Of a DNA stretch of 64,000 nt, positions 10,365 through 23,424 are shown in pieces. This DNA is from Struthidea cinerea. Taxonomy: Eukaryota; Chordata; Aves; Passeriformes; Corcoracidae. The stretch lies in assembly GCA_013397865.1 (NCBI GenBank), contig VZTI01003658.1, positions 124,001-188,000 on the forward strand, written 5' to 3'. The notes below the pieces were generated by a model. It ran no database searches. It had not been told where the DNA came from and saw nothing but the letters and a program-made list of their open reading frames with translations. Position 1 is the first letter of the stretch. Every line of letters starts with the position of its first letter. The position numbers were made by a program, and so were the translations under genes.

Positions 10365-11460
10365 TCAGAAATAAGGCAGCATGTGCAAGACATGGGGAGC
10401 AGGGAAGGCATAAAAAACATAAAAACAAAAATCAGTGCATAAAGACAGGCCTCCCCCTCCAAAAAAAAAAAAAAGAAAAAATAAAAAAAAGAAAAGATAG
10501 AAGCTAAATCTGTCTGGAAAAAGAGGTGGACAGGTATGAGCTGCTGCTCGTGGCCACACAGGGTCGGTTATGGGGGGGGGGTGCTGGGCAGAATGGGAGC
10601 TGTTAGGAGGGCAGGTCTGGAAGAGCTCTGTGAGAGTTGAGAGAGGGATATCATAAGGAAGTGGGCCAAGAGCAAGCCTGGAGACCATCCTAGAGGAGGA
10701 TGGAGGAGGGAAAAGGGAGTGAAAGGGACCTCCAAGGGGCAGCAGTGGGGCCTTGGCTGTGAGGGAAGCTGACAGTGGGGCTGCTAAGTGTGGGTGTAAG
10801 TGGAGGGCAAGGGGGAGTTTGAGAAATACAGTGTAGCAAGTCGTGGTTGGAATAGGGGAGGGAGCTTGAGGAAGAGCTTGGAGGGAGAAAAGGAGCAGAA
10901 GGCAGCACAGCAAGAGGGGGATGCTGCAGCCACGGGTGCTCTGGCAAGCAGGAGGTAGGCAGGCCAGGAAAGAAGAAGAAGATGGAGGATGATGATGGTC
11001 AGAAGTAAGGAGCTGGCTGTGTTTAGGGGAGTAAATGCTAGGTGTGTGCCTGGGTCTAGAAGAGCTGGAGGAGAGGGTTATTGGAAGGCCTTGCCAGGAG
11101 GTTTTCATCCACTCTTGGAGAATGGGGTAAAAGCAGCTCATGAGCTGGGATAGAGAGAGCCAGAGTGAACCCAGTGCTACAGAGAGATAAAATCAGGAGA
11201 CTCAGAGCTGCTGGAGAGGTCCTGAAGGATCTGCCTGCAGAGGGTCAAGGGGATGCTGAAAAAAGCAGCAAAGCCACAGCCAGTGATACAGCCGAGGTCA
11301 CAGCAAGGCCAGGTGGAGAGACAAGAAGATGATGCTGAGGGAGAGACAAAGGTGGCCATAGAGAAGGAACTGAGAGCCCAGAGATCAGATAAGGAGCAGA
11401 GCATAGCCTGAAGAACGTTTTTAAGAGGAGTGAAAGTTAGCAAGTGGTCCTGTGGTGAAG
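10365..11460. other. Purine-biased stretch with A-rich tract
   Basis: The plus strand is heavily G/A over about 1 kb (many GAGG, AGGAGG, GGAGAG units), with an A-rich run at 10461-10497 and a ten-G run near 10572. The complementary pyrimidine bias removes stop codons and creates the longest open frame of the window on the minus strand (complement 10365-11141, 258 codons). That frame is Ser/Pro/Leu/Phe-rich low-complexity, with no domain, so I do not call it a gene. Confidence 0.5.
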
Positions 11461-14400
11461 CCTTAGTGAAAGTGGGATGTTGAATATTTCCTCAGTTCCT
11501 CAACGAAGTCAAGTGAAGCTTCCTTGGCTTCAGGTAAGCATCTTCCCACAGACATCCATGTGCTCCTGCTCCTGCCCAGCCATCTCCAGCTCCGTATTTG
11601 GAAGTAGGAAGTGAATAGTATTACTTTTGGAACAAAGACAGCAATTCCTGTGCAGTCCACTGGGGAATCTCATCAAGACTGCCAAGGGTTTAATGGGCCA
11701 AGAAGGCTGATTTGAAGTAGTGAATAGTTCAGTAAATCATTGATTTTATTGTCGATGATGCAAGAGTAACCAGCTGCCATTGCTAGTCAACACTTCTCTT
11801 CTGGAAAGCCCAGCTCCTTGCACTGGCAATGCCATGACCACGCTCCCAGCAAGAAGGTGTTGCTGTGAGCTGCACGGGTGCAAGGAAGTGCCATGTTCCC
11901 AGAACGCATGGGATTGCTCTGCATCACACAGTCCAGCAGAGATGTTTCCCTTTCCACGAGCGTGCAGCCAAGCCTTACGCATCGATTGTCTCCATCTCCC
12001 CCCAAGCCCCTTGCACTCCTTCTGTGGGCTGGGCTGGGGGAGACACTGCTCCTCTCCCCCATCCCATGGATGGAGGGGAGAGGCTAAATGCACCAGGCAG
12101 AGGTCATCTACCCAATGCTTGAGAAGTATTCATGCTGATGGCAGTGCCTGTAAAACCACTTCAGGCTCACAGCCCCTGTGTTCTGTGTCTTGTACAAACA
12201 TGGGACGAGGTCTTCTGCCTGGCAAGAGGGAAAGTTAACCTGCCCCAGTGTGTGTGGGGAAACACCTGCTGAGGTTTGCTAAGGGGCAGAGAAAAGTCTG
12301 GGATAGGTCCAGAGCAAACCCATGATTAAAAGCTACCCAAAGCCATCCTTCCACCCCTAAAATAGTCCTGTGCTTATTTGTGAGAAATCGTTTAGGTTTG
12401 CTTTTAAACACACTGGAAGCAGATTTAAGATAAGTATACAAAGCAGATGTGCCGTTTATCACTTCTTACGCTGATGATTAAAGCAAAGGTTTTCTTTTTT
12501 CTCCAAGGAATATTGTGAGCTGTGTGCAGTCGTGTTAATGACAGCAGTAACAACAACAGAATAAGTATTATTTTAGTGGAAACTGAGGTGTTGGTGAAAC
12601 ACAATCTAAGAAGCTGGAGCAGGACAGGGCTGGGGTAGAGGCTCAAAATCCTGATTCCACTGAATTTGTGGGCTGAGATGCCACCCCAGAGAAAAAAGTC
12701 TGTTTTTCAAAAACCAGAGATGACTTCAGTTATTTGGGAGTGGGTCTGTGGTGTTACCTAACTGCTGAGGACATCCCATGAACCTCATAGCTGCCTGTCT
12801 GTGTTTTGATGGCCAATTTGGAACTGAAGCAACTGATGTGGTGGAAATAATTATCTCACCGTCTGATTTAGTCACTCCGGCAAGGTGTTTGCAGAACGTA
12901 GCTGCTTTGTATAGGATAACAAAAAAGCAATGGGCTGGCTAATTCAATTAAAAGCAAGTAACTACAGTCTAGGCACTGACAGCATGTGGGAGGAAGTGGT
13001 GTTGTTTCCACTGTGACTGGCAGCGAGCGACTAGCGAAAACAAGGTGGTTTGAGGAAGGCTTGCGTGTTAATGGCATTTCCCTGTTCTGTTTGTCAAGCA
13101 AAGGTGGGAATATAGAGTCAGAATTTACTTGAATCAGTTCCTTTACAAGAATAGCCGGGGGGCTTCCATGGGAAAGGTGCCAAGTCGCCGCAGCACACAG
13201 GCAGCCCTGAGCTTGCTGCGCAGTGCCCGTGAGCGCGAGGGGCAGGTGCTCGAAGTCGCTGTGGGTGAAACAGAGCAAAAGACACCAGAGCTGTGCCCAG
13301 GGCAGGCTGGAGGTGGTGGTCTGTCTGCGCTGCTTTCGCTCTCTGTCTCTGTGGCAGTGGGCTCCCACCGCCTGCTGTCAGCTGGAGGCTTGTACCTAGA
13401 AAAAGTCTGCCCGTGGCATGGCTGATTCACTTCGTACTTGCAGCAGTCGTAGGCCCGTGCTGCAGCCACGGGCTCAGCAGTCTGGCTGCGGTGTTGGATC
13501 AGAGTTTTTCCAGAAGGGAATCAGGCTCTGCCTGATGGCTCTATCACTTGTGATAATCCAGAAGTGTCTAATAGCACCTTCCTCTGTCTCTGCCTGTCTG
13601 TGTTCATCTTGCCATCATTAATTACTGAGATAAAAAGGCCACCTCTACTGATTCTGGGTGCTCCATCCTATAGGACAGCCTATGGGATGTTAATTCCCTC
13701 TTAACCACCTCAGATGACTTCGCATGAAGAGAAAATATTTCTGTATCAATATTCACTCTAAAAGAAAATTGCCCATAAATAATTATTCCAGCCTTTCAGT
13801 GGCTTACTCTTTCAGTCAGTGTCTTGAGAGAGAGACAGAACTGAGGTACAGCGCAGAGAGGGACAGTTCCCCGGCTCTACCCCGGGAGGGTGGCAGTAAG
13901 CAGAGATGGCAGCTCTTGCCCATCACAGGGGTGTTTTGGATTCCTGGTGTGCTCCCCTCCTCAAAGAGCTGTCTCTCTCCTTCATGAGCCTGCAGGAACC
14001 CCAGCAGGTACCTTTGGGTTGGCAGGAGCATGGTTCCATGATGCACAGGGTTATGTGACAGCAAGCGGTGATGGAGAGGACCTTGATGTGCATGGGAGGG
14101 AGCACTAGAGAATGGCCTGAAGGGTGAGCCTTCCTCACCACTCACCTGTAGCAGTGAGGGGACAACAGACAGTGGGTAGCAAGTCCCTCACCCCTTGGCA
14201 CCCTGTGGAAGCAGCACACACGGCAGTCGGGGCTGTAGCTTCCTCTGCTACATCTGATGCTACAGAAGTTACACTTCTCCAGAGAATCGAGTGCATGTGT
14301 GCAGAGGAGGGGGCAGGAGCTTCTCAGCACAGACATTTGGTTGTATTTGACAAGGTACGAGCTCCCAAGTACATGATGCCTCTCGCACTGGAGCAGGGAT

Positions 14401-15300
14401 TCCTCCGCAGTGCTGTGCTCCTACTCTCAGCGCTTACTCTGGTCTGAAATCTGCCACCCCTGGCTGGTACCAAACTCCTCACTGTAGTTCAGGCTCAGCC
14501 TTCTAATAGGTCTTTTCCTCCTCAAATGTGTAACAGCAAAAATAAAATAAGTATGTAAATTCTTCCCCTCCCACACCAGCTAATCTATTTTGGCAATGGA
14601 AACAGAGGGATATGCTCCGGACTTAGCTCTGTCATTTCAAAGTTGTACAGAACAGCGTAAATCTGGAAAAGCTCAGACTTGAGCTGACATTACCTCTGGC
14701 CTGTCCTGATCTTCCTACGTTGGCTTTGGTGAGTTTTTTGTCTGCATCTCGGTTCAAATTAGAGAACAAGCTCTCTGGCACAGTGCATGGGCATTTCTCT
14801 GGCACTGAGCACTGAGATGAACTGGGGGCTCCAGCTGGGAGCTCTGCGTGGTGCCGCACTACCAAGGTCAGGAGAAGGTGGCAGGGTGAATGTGACAAAT
14901 GCAGCCAAGAACTGGCGTTGCTATAGCACATCTTACGACACACAAAGCACCAGCACACCCTTGCTGGCATGCTGTAGAGCACAACCATCCTGGGCACACT
15001 GGGTGCCTTGGAAGACAGAGCCTGCAAGCGTGTCCTGCAAAATCCTCTACCACCAGCTGCAGAGGCACCCCCAGGAAAACAGTGAGAGGAGAGGCAGAGG
15101 GTTTCCTGTGCAAACAGAGATGCCTTAATACCACCAAATCTCTCCAGGATATAAAAACCCCCATGACGGCATAACCCAAGGACATGCCCAAAGCAAAGCT
15201 AACAAGAGCATGGCTGTGTGATGCACATGTCCACACTACGCAGCTCCAGCTGTTCCAGGGCTTTGCAACCCCGTGTACCCAAACCGTCTCCACAGCTGAT
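11461..15300. other. Intergenic, no gene seen
   Basis: This is moderately GC-rich unique-looking sequence. Open frames up to about 150 codons occur on both strands (for example around 11780-12240 and 12870-13370) but overlap one another, lack recognisable motifs and read as shadows of base composition. A GC-richer patch with scattered CpG lies near 13150-13260. Confidence 0.5.
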
Positions 15301-15308
15301 GATATTGG

Positions 15309-15339
15309 ATGTTTTGGCCATCTGAAATGGCCAAAACAT
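15309..15339. repeat. Perfect 13-bp inverted repeat (hairpin)
   Basis: The arm ATGTTTTGGCCAT (15309-15321) is followed by the 5-nt loop CTGAA and the exact reverse complement ATGGCCAAAACAT (15327-15339). The stem is too short for a typical pre-miRNA. It could be a palindromic protein site or a transposon remnant. Confidence 0.7.
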
Positions 15340-16231
15340 TTCCACCTGCCCGTGGGAAGGGCAGGTCCTGCTGCTCAGTGATGGGGATTGCATGAGCTGG
15401 TCACTGCTGGGAGGGACCAGGATGCTTCACCTGCAGGTAAAGCTCATATTACTGTTGGGGGCCTGCCGGAAGAGAGAACAGCTACTTGACAACATTTACT
15501 TATACAAAAGGGTAGTTCCTTTTGTTCTGTGGTTGGCACCAGGAACTTCACACCAGTGATTTTTTTTAAAAAAAGTTGTTTTTTTTCTCTTACCCAGTTT
15601 GAATGGGGCTGTCTTCTCTTCGTTCCCCACTGCTCGTTTATTCTCACTTACTGCTTCTGCCTCCCTGTAATTCAGCAGCACCGGCTGAGGAGGGAGGCAA
15701 GGTGGCTCACTGATGTTCATTTTTTTGCAGGAGCTACGTTGTCCCTGTCTGTGCTGGTTTGGCTTTGACAGACTGCAAAACAAACTTGTTGGCATTTGCA
15801 TGGCCCTATCCCACATTAAACCCCTCTCCAGCCCCACGGAATGTGGGTGATGGGAAAGTCTGTGGCCCCATGCTCCCCAGCACCCTGTGGCTCTGCAGCC
15901 TGGGCAATGCTCACAGCAGCAGTACCTTGGGAATCGAGCTGCATCTCAAGTGGAAGTGTTTGTGGTTTTTCTTTCTTGTTTGCCTTTTTTTCTTTCCCGC
16001 TGCTGCCACAGGTCTGTCTGCTTTGCCTCTGCCTGTCAATAAGTTGGGGCTACGGGACAATAAGAATTCTGTTTTGCAGAAGAAACAGGGAGTTTTTTGA
16101 CATTTGGAATTAAGGCTTTTGTTTGTTGTCTAGTTTGGTTTTTTTTTTTTTAAATTCAGCAAGGGATGGGGGGAAAGCAAGATTTTATTTAGATTTTTCC
16201 TGGGGAAAAAAAACCAAGAAACAATAAAAAT

Positions 16232-16289
16232 ATAAAATAAAATAAAATAAAATAAAATAAAATAAAATAAAATAAAATAAAATAAAATA
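16232..16289 (+). repeat. (AAAAT)n pentanucleotide microsatellite
   Basis: About 58 bp of near-perfect tandem AAAAT (TAAAA) units, roughly eleven copies. It is preceded by an A-rich lead-in with an AATAAA hexamer. The array is probably length-polymorphic between individuals. Confidence 0.9.
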
Positions 16290-19200
16290 TCAAAGGGAAG
16301 CCATTCAAAAGTACTTCACACCACTAAGAAAGTTTGAAATCAGGAGAGGGGGCCTGGCCCAGTCCAGTGTGGGACTGTGTGCCTGCTCTGGTGTGGACAC
16401 CTGTGCCATAGATGGATGCAGGTGACTCAGCGGAGATATTGAGATACCCAGACACTCCTGTCCCTGGAGGCAGCAGCCAGGGATGAGCGAAAGAGGCTTG
16501 AACTCGATGGAGAAGAGGCTCACTGGTGGGGAGGACACCTCTTCACGCCTGCCAGAATCAGTGACTTCAAAACTCAGCCCTCAGCCCACTGGGAGTAATC
16601 CTGGCTCTCCAGAGCTGTGCTCCACAGGTGCTCAGAGAAAGCCCAGCAGAGGGGATGCCTCCCCAGGAGCCAGGGTTGGTCCTGTGTGATTCAGCTGGAG
16701 TGTGGTTTTGGGTGCTCAGGCAGCGAGGCAGGGCCTGGAGGGAAATCTGTGCCTTGCAAGCTGGGGCCCCTGGCAGCCCCACCGCAGTTGTTCATGGCAG
16801 CACAGCGGGGCTGAGTCGCTCAGGGACTGGGTGTGCAAAGCTGGGCTTCTTCTAAAAACAGGAGACTTACTCAGAAGCAGAATCGAGGTGCCACTTGCCT
16901 TTACTCCAGCTCTTTTATATATAGTCCCCATTTCTCCTGATTTTACTTCAGCAGTCGCTGTATGAATTGCAGCTCTGAAGTGTGTGTGTGGCGGGGTGCA
17001 GGGACAACTGAGTGCTGCTGGCCAAGCTGGAGCTGCTGGTTTGCTGCTGGATGTGGGGTTCCCTCTGCAAGGGCTATGTTGGAGAGCAGACTTCATCCTC
17101 CAAATGGTTGTTGGGGGGTGTGGGGGCTTATGTCACCTTAAGTGAAAGTGGGGGCTCTTCTTTTTCCCCAGGGATAGACCAAGAGCATTTTTATTAGTGT
17201 TTTCCTTCCTGTTGCTGTTTTTCTTCTTTCTTCCTCCTGCCCCAACTTTTTAAAGAAACATAGCCAAGCTGCAAACTAAGAGGTTCATTTCCCTGCAATG
17301 CAGGATGATGCAGAGCACGGATTATTCCTCCAGTCTTTTCAAGGGAGGTGTCCAATGCCAGGAAGCATGTTAGCCCAAAACCTGTGCTCAAAGAGAAGGA
17401 AAGAGAGCAATGGTGGTTTGACCTTACCTCCAGGAACCCTGGTGCTGGAGACAGCAATAGGACTCTCAGTTTGTCTGAAACTCGGAAGATCCCCGGATCC
17501 ACCAACCAAATGTCTCAAGGAGCTGCAGCGTTCCTGCTGCCCTTTCCCAACACACGCCAGGGTGATGTGAGCTGGTGTGCTTTCACTTCAAGGATTCCCA
17601 AACCAATTAATCCAGGCCTCTGTTTGTGACAGCAATTCAGAGCACACATAAATGAGGGGCCAGCTCCTTTCTCTCTCGGCTTTTTTACAAAGTTATGGCA
17701 ACATAACCAGGGATTCGTAGCAGCCAGAAGAGAGCTCAGTGGAGCAGGCTGAAGTGTTTTCCTGGAAAAGATTCACATAGACATGAGTCTTTGGCCTGCA
17801 TGATTATAAGCAGAGATAAACAGAAATGTTTATCTCTTTTTAAACATTGAAGCTGCCTTACTTGGATTTAGGGAATTTAAAAGTAAGGGACATCTTTCCA
17901 TACTAGTGACTTTAAAGAATTGAGCTACTTTTCCTTTTTCCAGCAATAATAGTGCAACTTCTGAAAAAGGAGCATGTCCTGTGTGAAGCTTCCTACTTCG
18001 ATTAATAGAAACAGGGCATGATGAGCACACGTGTGTGAAGAAGACACACACAGACCAGGTCATCATGTTGGAGTCAAAATCAAAACAGACACCAAAAAAC
18101 CCAAACCCAACAAAAACTCTCAAAAACCTCACAGGTTTGATTTCACCTCGCGTGAAGTTGAGCTTGAGACCATCAAACAAGAACTTTCAGGTATTTGGTT
18201 GCTCAGTTTTTATTAATGCTCTCTTCTGCTTTACTGTCTAGACACCAAACCAAAATGAGGTTGGCAGCTGCAGTAGCTTTTAATAAGTGACATTTCTTGC
18301 CCTCAGAAGCTTCCTGTTTAAGTCAATGGGGCAAGTGGCAGAAGAATGGAAACATTACTAACTAGATTCTTCCCCCACCACCTTTGAAAAAGTGATACAA
18401 CGAGATGGTTGATAAAAAAAAATTATGGTTTTGATAGTTGAAAAAAAAATTAAAAATATGGGTAGCTTTTTCTGAATGGAGTCATATGCCTACAAGACCT
18501 GGAAATCACACCATGGACCCTTTACGGTCTTAGGCATGGGACCTGCGTCTGCCCTGGGTACTCAGGGCTGCTGCAAGGAACCCTCAGGGTGCCCAGCTCC
18601 AGGAAGGCCCATAACTCGCCCTCATGAGCTCACATCTCAGATATTGCTCTTGCTCAGGTAGTGCTGTCCTAGCTGGTGGTGAAGGGGAGAATTTCCAGGA
18701 GTGGATGCTATTCCGGAAGCTCACCAGCAGATGAGAATTGAAGGACCAGGCACAGCTGCAGACCGGGCTGGCAGGAGGCTTTTCCAGCCCTGCGTTGACA
18801 GTCAAGGTCTCAACACTGTACAGAGATGTGGTATTGGTGGGGAGCTTGTGGCATCATTTTACAAGCTGTCACTTCCCCAAGGATGCCAAGGTGCTGGCTG
18901 GACCAATGGTGGGATGGTGCCTGGTGGCTCTGGGGTGGCAGCGAGAGGCAGCTGTAGGCCCAGGGCCTTGGAAGTTACTTTTGACTGGACAGAGTAACCA
19001 TCGATACCTACCAAAAGTAAAAACCAACCAAACCCAAGCCCCAGCAACCTATTTTTGTGAGCAATTGCATCCATTAGCCTAATTAAGAAGGAAACTCCAG
19101 AATTCTGAATAAGGGTTGGGATTGACTGGAGTGATTACCCCCCATCTCCTCCCAGTGGCAGGTGCCTCTGTGGGTGCAAAAGGAGGCTAAAAGAGTTGAG

Positions 19201-22200
19201 GAATGAAAGCATAGCACGTGAAAGATCTCTTTGTCAAGCTAGGGAAAAAGAGCAGAGATAAGGGATGGTTTTGGCACGGGTCTCAGAATATAGAAAGGCC
19301 TCCTGGCCCATGATTCAGAGGTGCTGGTCACCACTGTAGCTGTGCCTGAAGTGGTGGGTGTTCAGCTTCTCAGAAAGCCAACCCCTTTATTTACAAACCC
19401 ACTCATCACTTACAAGCCTGCTTATTTACAAAGCCTGTTGATAGAAGTACCTTGCCTTGAACTCTTGAAGGAAATCTCTTTAATCACGGAAGTCTCAGAT
19501 TGCTTCTTTGCTTTGGGTTGGTTTTTCTTTTATTCCTATTTCGCACTTCACTTACAGTATTATGCAGACAGAGGAGAATAGTATGAAGGCCACATGGGCA
19601 AATTTAGGAGATGCCAGCGTTTGACTTGTCTGTGCGGTGCTGGTGTGCCTGGGTATGTGGTTCCCTTAGCCTAAGGAGGCAGAAATGGAAGGGACAGCAA
19701 ACTTAAGCAACAAAATTGGATTCCATTTTATTGGACCCTTTTTGGCTGTCGCCTGCACCTCCTAGAGGTACTCTGAATTGCCATCCTTATGATTAGTCCT
19801 CATCGAGTATGTCCTGATATGCTCCAGGCACCAGCGCCTTCACTGCTTCCCTTTCCCATCACCACCAGCTCTAAGGCACAATTCCTCCCTCCACCTCTCA
19901 TCCCTCATCCCACCCCAAGCCCTGTCTGCCCTCCCCTCCACCCCCAGCTCCTGCCTTGCCCCCAGCAGCTCTGGGGCTCAGGCTGCTGCTGCCAGCACTG
20001 TCGGTGGTGGGACCTTCCTCCTGGGTGAGACCCCAACAAGACCCACTCCCTGGGGCTGCAACACAAAGTTCCATGCAGAGGGACTCAGGAGCAGACCCCG
20101 GGGGGGCTCATGGGGAGCCCTGAGTCTGGAATAAAGCTAGGGAGGGTTTTTTTAGTGTCCAGCTCTAGAGAGTGCTTGTGAGCAGGATAATTTATTTCTT
20201 CAGAGGTTTATAACTTGGCAAAATTTGGATGGAGGTTTTTTGCAGGCAAGCAGCACATTCCTGACACACAAGCCAAAACCCTGCCACATTTCAAGTCCTT
20301 TTTCCAAAGCCTGGGGACATGAGGAAAAGGTCACCAAGTTTCTTGAAGCATGGAGCGGGGGAGAAAGAGTATATTTTCTTCCAGCTAAATGATCAGCAAC
20401 TACTTAAAATTTCCAGGCAGAGAAAATATACTGGGGCAGACTCCAACCTGGGATATTTTAGCCCAAAATTACAAGCAACCGTAACTAGGAAGCAAGAGGC
20501 AACTGCTGGGTTTCCTTGTGCCCCATTTTTACATTTTTCAGACACTGAAAGTTGCTGTACAGTATGTTTGCTATGGTTGGGAAGAACCAGCGCCCTGCTC
20601 TGCTTCTCCCCCCACCTCCCTTTTTTCTGAATGAAAGTGTTTTACAAATGAAAAATGAGGTTTCCTGAAATGAAAGGTTGCCTTTTATTCTGAGTTGGCT
20701 TCCATGAAATATATTTGTGAGCCTTTCATCCTTGTCTCTGAACTTGTGGGGGGGTGACAAGTGACCCTACTGTCCTGGGCAACTTGGACAGGCAGAGACC
20801 AGTGGGGCATTTGAGGAGGTTCCGGGCAGCCCCAGGAAAAGGCTTGTCACTCTTTTTGTTGCCTGTCCCCACATTCAGAGTCAAACCTTGTCTACCACTG
20901 CTTCTCCTCAGGGTGCATTGGACGCCTGGGGAGGCACAGGCAGCAGGAGGGCTGTGTCCCTGTCATGGCACAGGGCTACGATCCCAGACAGCGCACCCTC
21001 CTCATGACATCCTAGGGAAAGGCTTGGCTGCCTGGGCAGCATCACCCACCCCTCTTGGTCACCAAAGGGTTCTGATTCCCCAAACCACAGCGTGGGAAGG
21101 TGTTCCTGGACTGCTCACCAGGTATGACCTTCACTTGCCCTGAGTGCTGCTGGCTAAGTCGCTCTTCCTTACACTTTCTGACTCATCTTCATCACTTTTC
21201 TCCAGGTCTTTACTCTCTCTGTCTCCTCAATGACCTCCCTTTGTGTCCTAGTCCCTCTTTCTCCCTTAATTACCACTGCCCGAGAGTGCCACCTGCAAGG
21301 GTGAGAAGTGGTAAGGAGTCCCATTCCCTGGAATAAGAGAACAAAATTGTCTCCAGAAATGCAGCCTGACCTGCACGGCCCTCTGGGCAAGTGACAGAGT
21401 GAGGAGACACTGGGCATGTACTGGAGAGTGTGGGCCAGGGCCACTGTGACTGTGCCTAGGAACAGCTGATACTCATGAGGGAAGGCTCCATATGGGAATA
21501 GCAGCCCCCCAGTACACTTAGAGGTACTCGACAACACAGTGGGCACCGAAACTCTCCCTCCCAAGGAAAAAGCAATGCAACTGTGTATGATAAACTGTTG
21601 CATGGGTTAGGATAATAGTTTAAATGGCACACGAGCACATGAGTTAAAACTTGTAAAAAAGCCCCAAACTTGCTCACTCGCTCTTAACCTGTGGACTCAG
21701 TGCCACAAAGCATTGCTGAGGCCAAAGCTCCACAGGAAAATTAAAATCCTGGTAAGCCAACTCCTTGCCCCTCATCTATATGGCAGCTGGGAAGAGCACA
21801 GCAGTACAGCAGAGGAAAAACCATCTTGGTGCAATCTTGTGCAGGTGGTAAGAGCTGCAGGGATGCTGCAGTGGAATCTTCCACCAGGTATGCAGGAAGG
21901 GCAGACGATGTCCCGTAAAGCTGGAGTGCTTGCTTCTCCTCACACTCAGGAAGGCATTGTGCTTTTTAGAGCAATCCTAGCTTCAGTTTTCACCCTGTGG
22001 GACAAACATAAAAGCAAAAGGATGTGTATTTGTGTCTGTGAGCAGGGGTAGATCTACTAAGGGACAGGTCTGAGGAGACTGAACCTTTGCTCACCCCTAT
22101 CTAACTCCTGCTGGCCTTGCGCCCACCACACATCCTCTTCTTTCCCAGGGCCAAAATGGAACAATTTCAAATGTGATATAACAGACTGTGTAAAACAGAT

Positions 22201-23340
22201 TCTGTTTTGCCAGAGAGAAAACCTTTTGTTATGTTGAAGTTAAGCTGAAATAATATATTGGTGAGAAGTGCAAATTTTTTTTAAAAAAGAAAAGATACTG
22301 CCACTGCAAAACCCCCCTCAAGTAATGCCCTGCTCCAACAAACCAAATACATAAAAAAACCTCTTCCCAATAAAAGACCAAGCAAAACACATGAAACACA
22401 AACCCCCAAAGGAAGAACCAGCCCCAAGACTCTGACAAAATGGCAGCAATTGGATTTTATTGGAATATGAGGAACTGAAAATGCAAACAAAATGCAGATA
22501 TGGAAAGTAGGAAGAAAACACACAAAAAACTCAACAAGATGAAGAATAGAAGGAAATAAACACTTGGGGCATCATTCCAGAAAGCCCACACTTCGTGGTG
22601 TGAGTCACTTCAGATAATGCTCCACCAGCCCACTGTGTCTTTGTTCTCCTCCCTGGTCTCTGCAGCATGATAAAAGCACAGGAAGGATGTTCAATGGCAA
22701 ATTGGCCATCGGCCACTTTCAAAGGGGAGTCATTTAGTGAGATTCACTCATACTTGTATAAGCTGAAACAAAAAAAAAAAGATCAACATGTGTAAAGCAA
22801 CCAAACTGATCTTGAAAACACACTTCATCTTGGATCTGGCTGATGGGAAAAACACTCTGTTAGAGAGAATGTGACACTATGAATACAGAGAATACCTCCC
22901 AGCAGGCCTTAAGCACCTATTTCTAGATGAGTATGTACCACCATGTGGTCAATCATGGCTGACCATGTCGTGTACGAGTCTGATTATTACAGTCCTAGTG
23001 TATTAGTTTTACTTTTCTTAAATATAGGCGTGTATGGGGGAGAGGGCGGTGTGTGTTTGACTCGCCCTTCATTTCTGTAGCACAATGGAGCTGTCAAGCT
23101 TAGACCAAAATCTGTGAGTTGTTCTTCCCAGAGTGGTCAACCTGATAAAAAGGCTCCCCAGAAAGGTAGAACCATTTTTATCAGTGAGTGTTTATCACTC
23201 ACTATCGTTGGTAAAAGCTAGCTAGTCAGACTGAAGGTCATAAGAAACAGAGGAAACCCACAATATTTCTTCAGTTATTTGAGTGACATGCTGCTCCCCG
23301 AAAGGCTGAGAAAGCTTTTGAAGACTGAGTAGTTTTTCAT
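16290..23340. other. Intergenic, no gene seen
   Basis: This is GC-moderate sequence with G- or C-rich patches (17100-17140, a pyrimidine-rich run at 19860-19960, a G run near 20100). No exon with homology I can recognise is present. Open frames are short, mutually overlapping and without motifs. Confidence 0.45.
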
Positions 23341-23358
23341 TCATGAGAACTGAGTTGG

Positions 23359-23424
23359 TTTTTTTGTTTGTTTGTTTGCTTGTTTTTGGGGGCTTTTATT
23401 TTTTCCTTTTTTTTTTTTTTCCTT
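23359..23424. repeat. T-rich simple repeat with TTTG units
   Basis: This is a T homopolymer mixed with four or five TTTG units and a 15-T run near 23408-23422. On the minus strand it reads as an A-rich tract. It may be a decayed poly(A) or simple sequence; no adjacent retroposon body is evident. Confidence 0.6.

Noticed and set aside
10461..10497. An A-rich run as a possible poly(A) tail of a retrocopied gene
   Set aside because: It is interrupted by G and T. The upstream sequence shows no recognisable mRNA body or target-site duplication, and processed retrocopies are uncommon in birds.
10365..11141. A 258-codon minus-strand open frame
   Set aside because: It arises from pyrimidine bias on that strand. 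The product is low-complexity, includes runs of Phe/Leu from a poly-T tract, and has no recognisable domain.
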